Shown: piece by piece, positions 21,646 to 28,673 of the stretch | How positions within the stretch are numbered: position 1 is the stretch's first letter | How the letters are laid out: every line of letters starts with the position of its first letter | Position numbers and translations under genes: made by a program | From: Ruminococcus sp. | GTDB taxonomy: Bacteria; Bacillota; Clostridia; Oscillospirales; Ruminococcaceae | Direction: 5' to 3' | Assembly (NCBI GenBank): GCA_017961625.1 | Contig: JAGCWY010000045.1 | Span: forward strand, 1-28,673 | Length of the DNA stretch: 28,673 nucleotides | Notes under the pieces: model-generated | Databases searched by the model: none | What the model saw: the letters and a program-made list of their open reading frames with translations, nothing else | What the model was told of the DNA's origin: nothing

Positions 21646-24600
21646 ATGAAAAAACTTTTATCATTTATGACTGCTGCGGCTTTGTCGTGTACAGTGCTCG
21701 CAGCAGTTCCGCAAGCACTTGTCAAGGCTGATAATCCGTGTATCCAGACAATATACAGCACTGACCCTGCGCCGATGGTGTATAATGATACGATATATGT
21801 ATACACCGGACGCGACAAGGACAACTCAGACTTCTACTATATGCCTGACTGGCACTGCTATTCCTCCCAGGATATGCAGAACTGGACAGATCACGGAACA
21901 TTGCTTTCATGGAATTCTTTCACATGGGGCAAGGAGGATACGGCTTGGGCTTCGCAGTGTATAGAGCGTAACGGTAAGTTCTATTACTATGTGACACTTG
22001 AGCACAAAAACGGCGGCGGAAGAGGTATAGGCGTCGCTGTAGCAGATTCTCCGACAGGACCTTTCAAGGACGCCATAGGCAGGCCTCTATGTGGTCCTAA
22101 TTGGGACTATATTGATCCGACTGTATTCATTGACGACGACGGTCAGGCTTGGCTAATGTTCGGAAATCCTACTTGCTACTACGTCAAGCTCAAGGAGGAC
22201 ATGATAACCCTAGACGGTCAGATTGGAAATTTCAATATGAATTCATCAACCTTTGGTCCCGGAGGCGGAAAGGCTTCCTCATACGGCGAGGGACCTTGGT
22301 TTTATAAGCGTGGAGACCTCTATTATCTTGTTTTTGCCGCTTTCTATAATGGAGAGAACTCAGAGAGCATAGGCTACTCCACAGCACCTTCTCCTACGGG
22401 TCCGTGGACTTACCGTGGACAAGTGATGAAGAAGCATAACTGTTTCACCAATCATCCTGGCGTAATTGATTTCAAGGGACATTCTTATCTCTTCTACCAT
22501 GATGCCAGCCTGCCGGGCGGCGGTGACTTCGACAGAAGCGTCTGCATTGACGAGTTCCAGTATGGATCTGACGGATCTATTCCAACGATATCCCCCACAA
22601 AAACAGGTCCAACGCAGCTGGCTTCCCTCAATCCCTACAAGAGGGTAGAGGCTGAGACTATATGTTTCTCATCAGGTGTCAAGACAGAGAAATGTGACAA
22701 CGGCGGAATGAATATCTCCAATATACGCAATGGAAGCTATGTCAAGGTTAGCGGCGTTGATTTCGGAAACGGCGCAGACAAGTTTACCGCAAGCGTTGCA
22801 GCAAGCGGAAACGGTGGTGATATCGAGATATATCTTGACGGTCTCAGCGGCAAGAAGATAGGTAACTGTTCTGTTCCAGGAACAGGCGGCTGGCAGAACT
22901 GGGAAGAGGTATCCTGCACCGTAAGCGGTGCCAGTGGAGAGCATGACCTTTACTTCAAGTTCACCGGTGGAAATGATTACTTGTTCAATGTTGACTGGTG
23001 GCAGTTCGGCGGCGACGAGGGCGGCTCGTCTTCAGACACTACAACTGTCACGACAGCACAAAATGATAATACAACAACCACAACTACTGTAACGACCATA
23101 TCGCCCGACGATCACGACGGATATATTAGGCACTGGACCTTCGAGGGCAGCGATGATAACTGGGAAGGAAGGGGAAGAGCTTCTGTAAACGCTTCATCAA
23201 AGGAAGCCTTCAAAGGTAGCGGCTCTCTTTACTGCTCTGGCAGAGAGGATTCATGGAACGGCGCTCTCGTAAATATTGACGGGGACGTTTCGGCAGGTAA
23301 AACATACAGCTTCAGCGCTAACGTGATGCAGAACGAGGGAAGCGATGCCGAGAAGTTCTATTTTACCATGCAGTATAGCGATGGAAGCGGCACAAATTAC
23401 GTGAAGATAGCCAATGCTTCTCCCTTGAAGGGAAGCTGGGCTCAGCTTGCAAACAAGAGCTTCACAGTGCCCTCAGGCGCTTCTGATATATCCATATATA
23501 TCGAGTCGGAATCCGGCAACACCAGCTTCTATGTTGACGAGGTGGCGATAGCTGTTGGAGGCACATTCATAGAAGGAGCTGTCGGAGGACAGTCCATACT
23601 CGGCGACATCAATTCGGATGGCTGTATTAATGCACTGGACGTAACCGCTGCAAGAAGGCTTATCCTCAGCAGTAGCAGGAACTCTTTGCTGGTAAAGCTG
23701 GCAGACGTTGACAGAAGTACGGAATTTGAGGTGAACGACCTGGTACTCATTCAGGAATTCGTTCTCGGCAAGATAAAGGAATTTCCAGATAATACTCCTG
23801 TGTCTCAGGTAACTCCTTTCAATTACGACTCTAATAAACAGTACAAGGAAGCTCCCGGAAACTACTTCAACAATTGCCAGCAGGCAGGAAAAGTCATTAA
23901 GGAGAGCTACAATGGTATAAATGGCGGCAACAACCTGAATGTTTACTTGCCTTACGGCTATGATGACAGCAAGCAGTATAACATATTCTATCTCATGCAC
24001 GGTGGCGGAGAGAACGAGAACACTCTTATCGCTCAGGATGATACAATGATACAGAATATGTTAGACCACATGATTATGAACGGTGAGCTTGATCCCCTTA
24101 TCGTCGTATTTCCTACATTCAACAAGACAGAGGCTGGACGCTTCTACAGCGAGTTCCGTCAGAGCGTAGTTCCTTTCGTTGAGGGCAAGTATTCCACTTT
24201 TGCAAAGAAGGACACCTCACAGAGCTCATTACAGGCTTCAAGAATGCACAGAGCTTACGGAGGCTTCTCGATGGGTTCAATTTCAACATGGGCTGTATTT
24301 GAAAACTGTCTTGACATTGTCGGCTACTATATGCCTCTCAGCGGTGAGAACCGTGACGCTAATTCTGCTTATGACAGGGCGAAGCTGATAGCGGACGCTG
24401 TTGATAAGTCAGGATTTAAGAAAAATCAGTATTTCATCTTTGCAGCTACGGGCTCCGAGGATATAGCATATCCGAATTTTAATCCTCAGATAGAGGAAAT
24501 GAAGAAAATGAGCCAGTTTGTTTACACTTCAGATTTCTCTAAGGGCAACTTCTACTTCATGGTAGCTTCAGGAGCAACTCACTGGTGGGGCTATGTAAGA

Positions 24601-24651
24601 CATTATGTTTACGACGCGCTTCCATATTTCTTCCACGAAACAGGTACATAA
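21646..24651 (+). CDS. Cellulosomal GH43-CBM6-CBM22-dockerin-CE1 enzyme
   Basis: This 1001-residue secreted enzyme carries two catalytic domains. A signal peptide (1 to about 28) precedes a GH43 domain (about 30-325) with the usual acids: base D40 in STDPAP, D157 in YIDPTVF and acid E215 in YGEGPW. A CBM6 follows (about 332-455), then a threonine linker (about 463-486) and a CBM22 (about 495-637). The dockerin (about 650-712) has loops DINSDGCINALD and DVDRSTEFEVND, the second degenerate. The CE1-type esterase (about 725-1001) has nucleophile S875 in GGFSMG and a likely H979. Together they should remove arabinose or xylose side chains and feruloyl or acetyl esters from xylan. This order is known from R. 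flavefaciens-group cellulosomes. ATG 21646 has GGGGG 7 nt upstream. Confidence 0.93.
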   Translation: MKKLLSFMTAAALSCTVLAAVPQALVKADNPCIQTIYSTDPAPMVYNDTIYVYTGRDKDNSDFYYMPDWHCYSSQDMQNWTDHGTLLSWNSFTWGKEDTAWASQCIERNGKFYYYVTLEHKNGGGRGIGVAVADSPTGPFKDAIGRPLCGPNWDYIDPTVFIDDDGQAWLMFGNPTCYYVKLKEDMITLDGQIGNFNMNSSTFGPGGGKASSYGEGPWFYKRGDLYYLVFAAFYNGENSESIGYSTAPSPTGPWTYRGQVMKKHNCFTNHPGVIDFKGHSYLFYHDASLPGGGDFDRSVCIDEFQYGSDGSIPTISPTKTGPTQLASLNPYKRVEAETICFSSGVKTEKCDNGGMNISNIRNGSYVKVSGVDFGNGADKFTASVAASGNGGDIEIYLDGLSGKKIGNCSVPGTGGWQNWEEVSCTVSGASGEHDLYFKFTGGNDYLFNVDWWQFGGDEGGSSSDTTTVTTAQNDNTTTTTTVTTISPDDHDGYIRHWTFEGSDDNWEGRGRASVNASSKEAFKGSGSLYCSGREDSWNGALVNIDGDVSAGKTYSFSANVMQNEGSDAEKFYFTMQYSDGSGTNYVKIANASPLKGSWAQLANKSFTVPSGASDISIYIESESGNTSFYVDEVAIAVGGTFIEGAVGGQSILGDINSDGCINALDVTAARRLILSSSRNSLLVKLADVDRSTEFEVNDLVLIQEFVLGKIKEFPDNTPVSQVTPFNYDSNKQYKEAPGNYFNNCQQAGKVIKESYNGINGGNNLNVYLPYGYDDSKQYNIFYLMHGGGENENTLIAQDDTMIQNMLDHMIMNGELDPLIVVFPTFNKTEAGRFYSEFRQSVVPFVEGKYSTFAKKDTSQSSLQASRMHRAYGGFSMGSISTWAVFENCLDIVGYYMPLSGENRDANSAYDRAKLIADAVDKSGFKKNQYFIFAATGSEDIAYPNFNPQIEEMKKMSQFVYTSDFSKGNFYFMVASGATHWWGYVRHYVYDALPYFFHETGT

Positions 24652-24662
24652 TACAGCATTTT

Positions 24663-24696
24663 ATCAAGCTCACCGTATAATGAAGGTGGGCTTGAT
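24663..24696 (+). terminator. Hairpin after the GH43-CE1 gene
   Basis: ATCAAGCTCACC (24663-24674) pairs with GGTGGGCTTGAT (24685-24696) with one G-T pair. No T tract follows, so termination may be partial. Confidence 0.5.
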
Positions 24697-24714
24697 TCAA
24701 GTAACATATTGTGC

Positions 24715-24743
24715 TTGATTATTTTGTGATTAAATGTTATAAT
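24715..24743 (+). promoter_or_regulatory. Promoter of the second AraC regulator
   Basis: TTGATT (24715-24720), a 17-nt spacer and TATAAT (24738-24743) with TG before the -10 box. Confidence 0.72.
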
Positions 24744-24776
24744 ATTATTAAAGTACCATAAAGTGAGGTGTCGCGA

Positions 24777-25529
24777 ATGAGTGATTATACTGAAAAGTAT
24801 ATTTCATCACATCTTTTTCTGAAACGGGAGGAGGGCTTCGAGCACGCGCCTTTTGACCGTGAAATAGCTTGCTATGAGAGTATTTGTTCAGGAAATATAG
24901 AACTCGTAAAGGTATTTGCCACTCCCCTCTGCGGCGAGGGCTACGGAATACTGAGTAAGGATCCTCTTAGAAATTTAAAGTATCATTTTTCGATCTCTGC
25001 CGCGCTAATAGCAAGATTCTGCATAAACAGCGGTATGACCCTTGAGGAAGCTTACAATCTCAGTGATATATATATAATGAAGGCTGACGAATGCAGGACG
25101 GCGGACGAGGTCCATGCAGTTCATCAGGAAATGATAGAGGGCTATACCCGTCACATGAGAAGAGTGCGCAACAGCGGTATATATTCAAAGCAGATAGTAA
25201 GGGCTTTGGATTATATAAGCGATCATCTGCACGGAAAAATCATGATAGAGGATGCTGCGGATTTCCTGAAGATAAGCCCTGCTTATCTGTCACGTCTTTT
25301 CAAGTCTGAAACAGGCATAGCCTTCAGCAATTACGTCAGCAAGACCAAGGCTGAGGAGGCCGCGAACCTGCTGACATTTTCGGAGTATACTGATTCTGAG
25401 ATAAGCAATCTGCTTGGTTTCAGCTCACAGAGCTATTTTATAAAGATATTCAAGAAATATCTCGGCGTAACGCCAAAGGAATACAAAAAACGCTACAAGT
25501 TCCCGGATTTCATGAAGGAGAACAAATAA
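24777..25529 (+). CDS. AraC-family transcriptional regulator (second)
   Basis: The 250-residue protein has a helical N-terminal domain (about 1-140), including YHFSISAALIARFCINSG, resembling the sensor part of YSIRK-type and related AraC regulators. The C-terminal AraC DNA-binding domain spans about 142-245, with LDYISDHLHGKI, ISPAYLSRLFKSETG and the terminal LGFSSQSYFIKIFKKYLGVTPKEYKK block. It lies directly behind the GH43-CE1 gene and before the GH16 gene, so control of fibre-degrading genes is plausible but inferred. The ATG at 24777 is used because GAGGTG lies 6 nt upstream; a GTG at 24768 overlaps that site. Confidence 0.88.
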   Translation: MSDYTEKYISSHLFLKREEGFEHAPFDREIACYESICSGNIELVKVFATPLCGEGYGILSKDPLRNLKYHFSISAALIARFCINSGMTLEEAYNLSDIYIMKADECRTADEVHAVHQEMIEGYTRHMRRVRNSGIYSKQIVRALDYISDHLHGKIMIEDAADFLKISPAYLSRLFKSETGIAFSNYVSKTKAEEAANLLTFSEYTDSEISNLLGFSSQSYFIKIFKKYLGVTPKEYKKRYKFPDFMKENK

Positions 25530-25534
25530 AATGA

Positions 25535-25566
25535 TTATCCCTCGCACAGGCGGGGGATAACCTTTT
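25535..25566 (+). terminator. Terminator of the second AraC gene
   Basis: TTATCCC (25535-25541) pairs with GGGATAA (about 25554-25560), with CGC/GCG inside, followed by CCTTTT. Confidence 0.7.
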
Positions 25567-25627
25567 ATGCAGATATCATAATATTACTAAATTTGACAAT
25601 ATAATAATATAAAAACAGATTTGAAAA

Positions 25628-25636
25628 TGTTATAAT
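25628..25636 (+). promoter_or_regulatory. Extended -10 promoter of the third AraC regulator
   Basis: TGTTATAAT (25628-25636) is an extended -10 element 83 nt before ATG 25720. The -35 region is poor. A TTGACA at 25593-25598 is too far away to pair with this box. Confidence 0.45.
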
Positions 25637-25719
25637 CTACACAATGAATAAAAAGACTTGTTTATGTTGAATTATGGATCTGTCATAAAATTGATTTTTA
25701 GGAAAATGGAGAATTTATA

Positions 25720-26511
25720 ATGAAAATTAATAATGTTGGTTTTGACCACTGCCATGACGCAGACTTCTTTATTGACAGACCGGAGGGAAGCGGAGATTAC
25801 CTTCTCCTACTTGTTCGCACGTCTGCTGTTTTTGAAATAGACGGCAAGGAGATACTCACGCCTGCAGGCTCGGTATTTATATACCCCAAGGGCAGACCTC
25901 AACGTTATCGTTGCGTGCCGCTGAATGTATTTGAAAATGACTGGGTGCATTTCGATTTCGACAGCCGTTTCGAGGAGGAGGAGTTCCTTAGTATGAAACT
26001 GCCGCTTGAAACTCCCGTGACTATGCCTTTGGAGTTTCTGAGTTACTGCGTAAAGTCAATAGCCTACGAGAGATATTCTGATAATCCGTGCAGAGCGGAG
26101 TCGGCTGCTCTTTTCATGAGGCTAATGTTTATAAAGATAAAGGAAAAAAATCAGAACGGCATCTCCGGAAGGCGCAGCACGCAGTTCGAACTAATTTCGA
26201 CTGTTCGCAACAAGATATATTGTCGTCCCTATGAGCAGCGAACTGTTGACAGCACAGCTCACGAAGTAAGAATGAGCCGTTCTGCATTCCAGCATGCTTA
26301 CAAGAAGCATTTCGGCATGACCTTTATCGAGGATCTGGTGAAAAGCCGTGTGAGCTACGCGAAAATGCTGCTTTCGACTACTAATATGAATATAAACGAT
26401 ATATCTGCAAGCAGTGGATATCACAGCTACGTTCATTTTGCAAGACAGTTTAAGGAGCAGACGGGCTACACTCCGTCAGAGTTCCGCAGAAAATCACAGA
26501 ATGTGACATGA
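25720..26511 (+). CDS. AraC-family transcriptional regulator (third)
   Basis: The 263-residue protein has a cupin-type N-terminal sensor (about 7-95) with HCHDADF-F-IDRPEG and the IDGKEI motif, closely parallel to the regulator at 4609-5409 (HRHDHNF-C-IDRPNG, VDGKEI). The C-terminal AraC helix-turn-helix pair spans about 165-260, including SRSAFQHAYKKHFG and SSGYHSYVHFARQFKEQTGYTP. It is immediately upstream of the dockerin-GH16 gene on the same strand. A hairpin (26514-26540) separates them, so it is a good candidate local activator of that gene. ATG 25720 has GGAG 8 nt upstream. Confidence 0.9.
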   Translation: MKINNVGFDHCHDADFFIDRPEGSGDYLLLLVRTSAVFEIDGKEILTPAGSVFIYPKGRPQRYRCVPLNVFENDWVHFDFDSRFEEEEFLSMKLPLETPVTMPLEFLSYCVKSIAYERYSDNPCRAESAALFMRLMFIKIKEKNQNGISGRRSTQFELISTVRNKIYCRPYEQRTVDSTAHEVRMSRSAFQHAYKKHFGMTFIEDLVKSRVSYAKMLLSTTNMNINDISASSGYHSYVHFARQFKEQTGYTPSEFRRKSQNVT

Positions 26512-26513
26512 TG

Positions 26514-26548
26514 TGCCGCAGCAGCTGAGTACGCTGCAGCATATTTTG
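26514..26548 (+). terminator. Terminator after the third AraC gene
   Basis: GCAGC (26518-26522) pairs with GCTGC (26533-26537), extended by TGC/GCA, followed by TATTTTGTTT. It overlaps the stop region of the regulator. Confidence 0.6.
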
Positions 26549-26604
26549 TTTCAATAAAAAAGAAATAATTAAAGTGACTTTGTCACGGAATGAGAGGGCG
26601 GACT

Positions 26605-28673
26605 ATGGAAAAGCACACTTTCAAACGCTGCGCTGCAATTATTGCTGCATGTGCGCTGATGACTTACCCATTCACGGCGGCGTCTTTTTCTGCTATGGCG
26701 GATGACGGCGTTACTTTATGGGGTGACGCAAATTGCGACGGTACGGTTGATATGGGCGACGCTGTCATTGTTATGCAGTCGCTTGCAAATCCCAATAAGT
26801 ACGGCGTAAATGGAACAGATCCGAATCGTATAACAGAACAGGGCATAAGAAATGCCGACGTTTATGAGAACGGCTCTTCACTTACGAGCTCGGATTCTCT
26901 ATCTATACAGAAGTATCTTCTGCATTTGATTAGAGAGTTACCGGAATCCTTCCTGCCGGGTAGTGCCGATACTCCTACAACAACCACCTCTACAACAACT
27001 ACCACAACAACAACTACAACCACCACAACAACTACCACAACAACTACTACCACTACCACACCTCCTACAACAACAACTACTACCACTACAACTTCGCCAA
27101 AGCTGAATATCAAGGATTACGGTACTCCTATGAATTCCTCGGCAACAATGGTGGAGGATTTTAGAGATGGCTCATCAAAGTACTTCATAGCCTCCGACGG
27201 CTGGGAGAATGGTGATCCTTTTGATTGCGGCTGGTACAAGTCACAGACCTCGCTTGACAAGGGCTGTCTGACACTTTCCATAGACAAGGATAACAGTGGC
27301 AAGTACAATTATGCAGGTGCTGAGTACAGAACTAACGATTTCTATAGCTACGGCTACTATGAGACATCTATGCAGGCAATAAAGAACGACGGCGTTGTAT
27401 CTTCGTTCTTCACATACACAGGCCCTTCAGACGACAATCCTTGGGACGAGATAGATATCGAGATCCTCGGCAAGGATACAACAAAGGTACAGTTCAACTA
27501 TTATACCAACGGTCAGGGCAACCATGAGAAGATGTACGACCTTGGATTTGACGCTTCACAGGGCTTCCATACCTACGGATTTGACTGGCAGCCAGATCAC
27601 ATAACATGGTATGTTGACGGAAAGGCAGTTTATACAGCCAACAGCAATATCCCGAAGACAGCCGGCAAAATCATGATGAACACATGGCCCGGCAGAGGCG
27701 TTGATGGCTGGCTCAATCACTACAACGGAAATACTCCGCTGACAGCTTACTATCAGTGGGTGACTTACAATAAGGACGGCGTTTCAGGCGGCGGAAATAA
27801 TAATCAACAGCAGAATCCTTGGGAGCAGGGCAATAACAACCAGCAGAATCCTTGGGAGCAGGGAAACAACGGTCAGCAGGGAAATAACAATCAGCAGCAG
27901 AACGGTTCCATTCAGGATCACGGAACAGCAATGAATTCCTCAGCAACAATGGTAGAGGATTTCAGAGACGGTTCATCAAAGTACTTCATTGCTTCTGATG
28001 GCTGGGAGAACGGCGATCCATTCGACTGCGGCTGGTACAAGTCTCAGACCTCGCTTGATAAGGGTTATCTGACGCTTTCTATTGACAAAGATTACTCAGG
28101 CAAGTATAATTATGCAGGCGCTGAGTACAGAACTACCGATTTCTATGGTTTCGGCTATTACGAGACATCTATGCAGGCTATCAAGAATGACGGCGTTGTA
28201 TCTTCGTTCTTTACATACACAGGTCCTTCCGATGACAATCCTTGGGACGAGATAGATATCGAGATCCTCGGCAAGGATACCACAAAGGTACAGTTCAACT
28301 ATTATACCAACGGTCAGGGTAACCATGAGAAGATGTACGACCTTGGGTTTGACTCTTCACAGGGCTTCCACACCTACGGCTTTGACTGGCAGCCAGATCA
28401 CATAACATGGTATGTTGACGGAAAACCTGTTTATACAGCAAACAGTAACATTCCTCAGACTCAGGGCAAGATCATGATGAACACATGGCCCGGTAGAGGC
28501 GTTGATGGCTGGCTCAATCACTACAACGGAAATACTCCGTTGACAGCTTACTACCAGTGGGTTACCTATAATAAGAGCGGAGTTTCTGGCAGCGATAACA
28601 ACAATAACAACAATAACAACAATCAGAATCAGTGGCAGAATCCTTGGGAACAGGGAAATAACAATAATAATAA
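26605..28673 (+). CDS. Cellulosomal dockerin protein with two GH16 lichenase domains (3' end outside window)
   Basis: The frame starts at ATG 26605 and stays open to the right edge (689 codons seen). A signal peptide (1 to about 32) precedes an N-terminal dockerin (about 39-110) with loops DANCDGTVDMGD and DVYENGSSLTSSD. A threonine linker follows (about 123-165). The first GH16 domain (about 171-392) has catalytic E282-I-D284-I-E286. A Q/N-rich linker with repeated NPWEQGNN leads to the second GH16 (about 438-660) with E549-I-D551-I-E553. Another N/Q-rich linker is cut by the edge. The enzyme should hydrolyse beta-1,3-1,4-glucan (lichenan type). The two GH16 copies are nearly identical, offset by 801 bp, which indicates recent duplication. 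Further domains may follow. A weak AGAGGG precedes the start, and no clear promoter is seen between 26550 and 26600. Confidence 0.93.
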   Translation, partial: MEKHTFKRCAAIIAACALMTYPFTAASFSAMADDGVTLWGDANCDGTVDMGDAVIVMQSLANPNKYGVNGTDPNRITEQGIRNADVYENGSSLTSSDSLSIQKYLLHLIRELPESFLPGSADTPTTTTSTTTTTTTTTTTTTTTTTTTTTTTPPTTTTTTTTTSPKLNIKDYGTPMNSSATMVEDFRDGSSKYFIASDGWENGDPFDCGWYKSQTSLDKGCLTLSIDKDNSGKYNYAGAEYRTNDFYSYGYYETSMQAIKNDGVVSSFFTYTGPSDDNPWDEIDIEILGKDTTKVQFNYYTNGQGNHEKMYDLGFDASQGFHTYGFDWQPDHITWYVDGKAVYTANSNIPKTAGKIMMNTWPGRGVDGWLNHYNGNTPLTAYYQWVTYNKDGVSGGGNNNQQQNPWEQGNNNQQNPWEQGNNGQQGNNNQQQNGSIQDHGTAMNSSATMVEDFRDGSSKYFIASDGWENGDPFDCGWYKSQTSLDKGYLTLSIDKDYSGKYNYAGAEYRTTDFYGFGYYETSMQAIKNDGVVSSFFTYTGPSDDNPWDEIDIEILGKDTTKVQFNYYTNGQGNHEKMYDLGFDSSQGFHTYGFDWQPDHITWYVDGKPVYTANSNIPQTQGKIMMNTWPGRGVDGWLNHYNGNTPLTAYYQWVTYNKSGVSGSDNNNNNNNNNQNQWQNPWEQGNNNNN
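27115..28578 (+). repeat. Tandem ~801-bp repeat encoding the GH16 domains
   Basis: Bases about 27115-27780 and 27916-28578 are nearly the same. The catalytic codons lie at 27448 and 28249, an offset of 801 bp. By eye about a dozen residues differ over roughly 220, with additional silent changes. Confidence 0.9.

Noticed and set aside
26862..27113. Minus-strand frame made mostly of valine
   Set aside because: It is the reverse complement of the threonine-linker codons in the GH16 gene.

Overview
The window looks like chromosomal DNA of a cellulosome-forming Ruminococcus, most like the R. flavefaciens / R. champanellensis group. The reasons are four dockerin-bearing proteins in one stretch, threonine-rich linkers, the modular orders GH11-CBM22-dockerin and GH43-CBM6-CBM22-dockerin-CE1, a DUF4364 protein and Firmicutes-style promoters and ribosome binding sites. 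The species is an inference from gene content only.

Left part (1-6460). The window opens with the last codons of an unidentified gene. It then holds a gene-free stretch with a perfect consensus promoter (TTGACA-17-TATAAT), several nested stems and a strong terminator, which reads as a structured non-coding RNA of about 365 nt. Next come a GH25 lysozyme-like lipoprotein (minus), a TatD/amidohydrolase-type metal hydrolase behind a leader with a terminator-like hairpin, a zinc-ribbon/TIR/membrane protein, an AraC regulator (minus), tRNA-Ala(CGC) and tRNA-Leu(CAA).

Middle part (6460-17440). A protein with a degenerate GGDEF and an intact EAL domain (minus) precedes the shikimate operon aroB-aroA-aroC-DUF4364, driven by another perfect promoter. 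A patatin-like lipase follows, then a 113-bp imperfect palindrome that contains a promoter and lies just before a terminator (candidate small RNA). After that come a BioY biotin transporter (minus), a CtpE-like P-type cation ATPase and a small HMA metal-binding protein (minus).

Right part (17450-28673). This is a fibre-degradation and cell-surface island: an M23 peptidase with SH3 and dockerin, a GH11 xylanase with CBM22, an internal dockerin and an unassigned C-terminal region (minus), a GH43-CBM6-CBM22-dockerin-CE1 enzyme, two AraC regulators, and a dockerin protein with two nearly identical GH16 lichenase domains whose reading frame runs off the right edge. The xylan enzymes would cut the backbone (GH11), remove side chains (GH43) and remove feruloyl or similar esters (CE1). 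The GH16 protein would cut mixed-linkage beta-glucan. Dockerins would mount them all on scaffoldin cohesins, none of which are in this window. The three AraC proteins are plausible sugar-responsive regulators of these genes, and two of them (4609-5409 and 25720-26511) resemble each other in the N-terminal domain.
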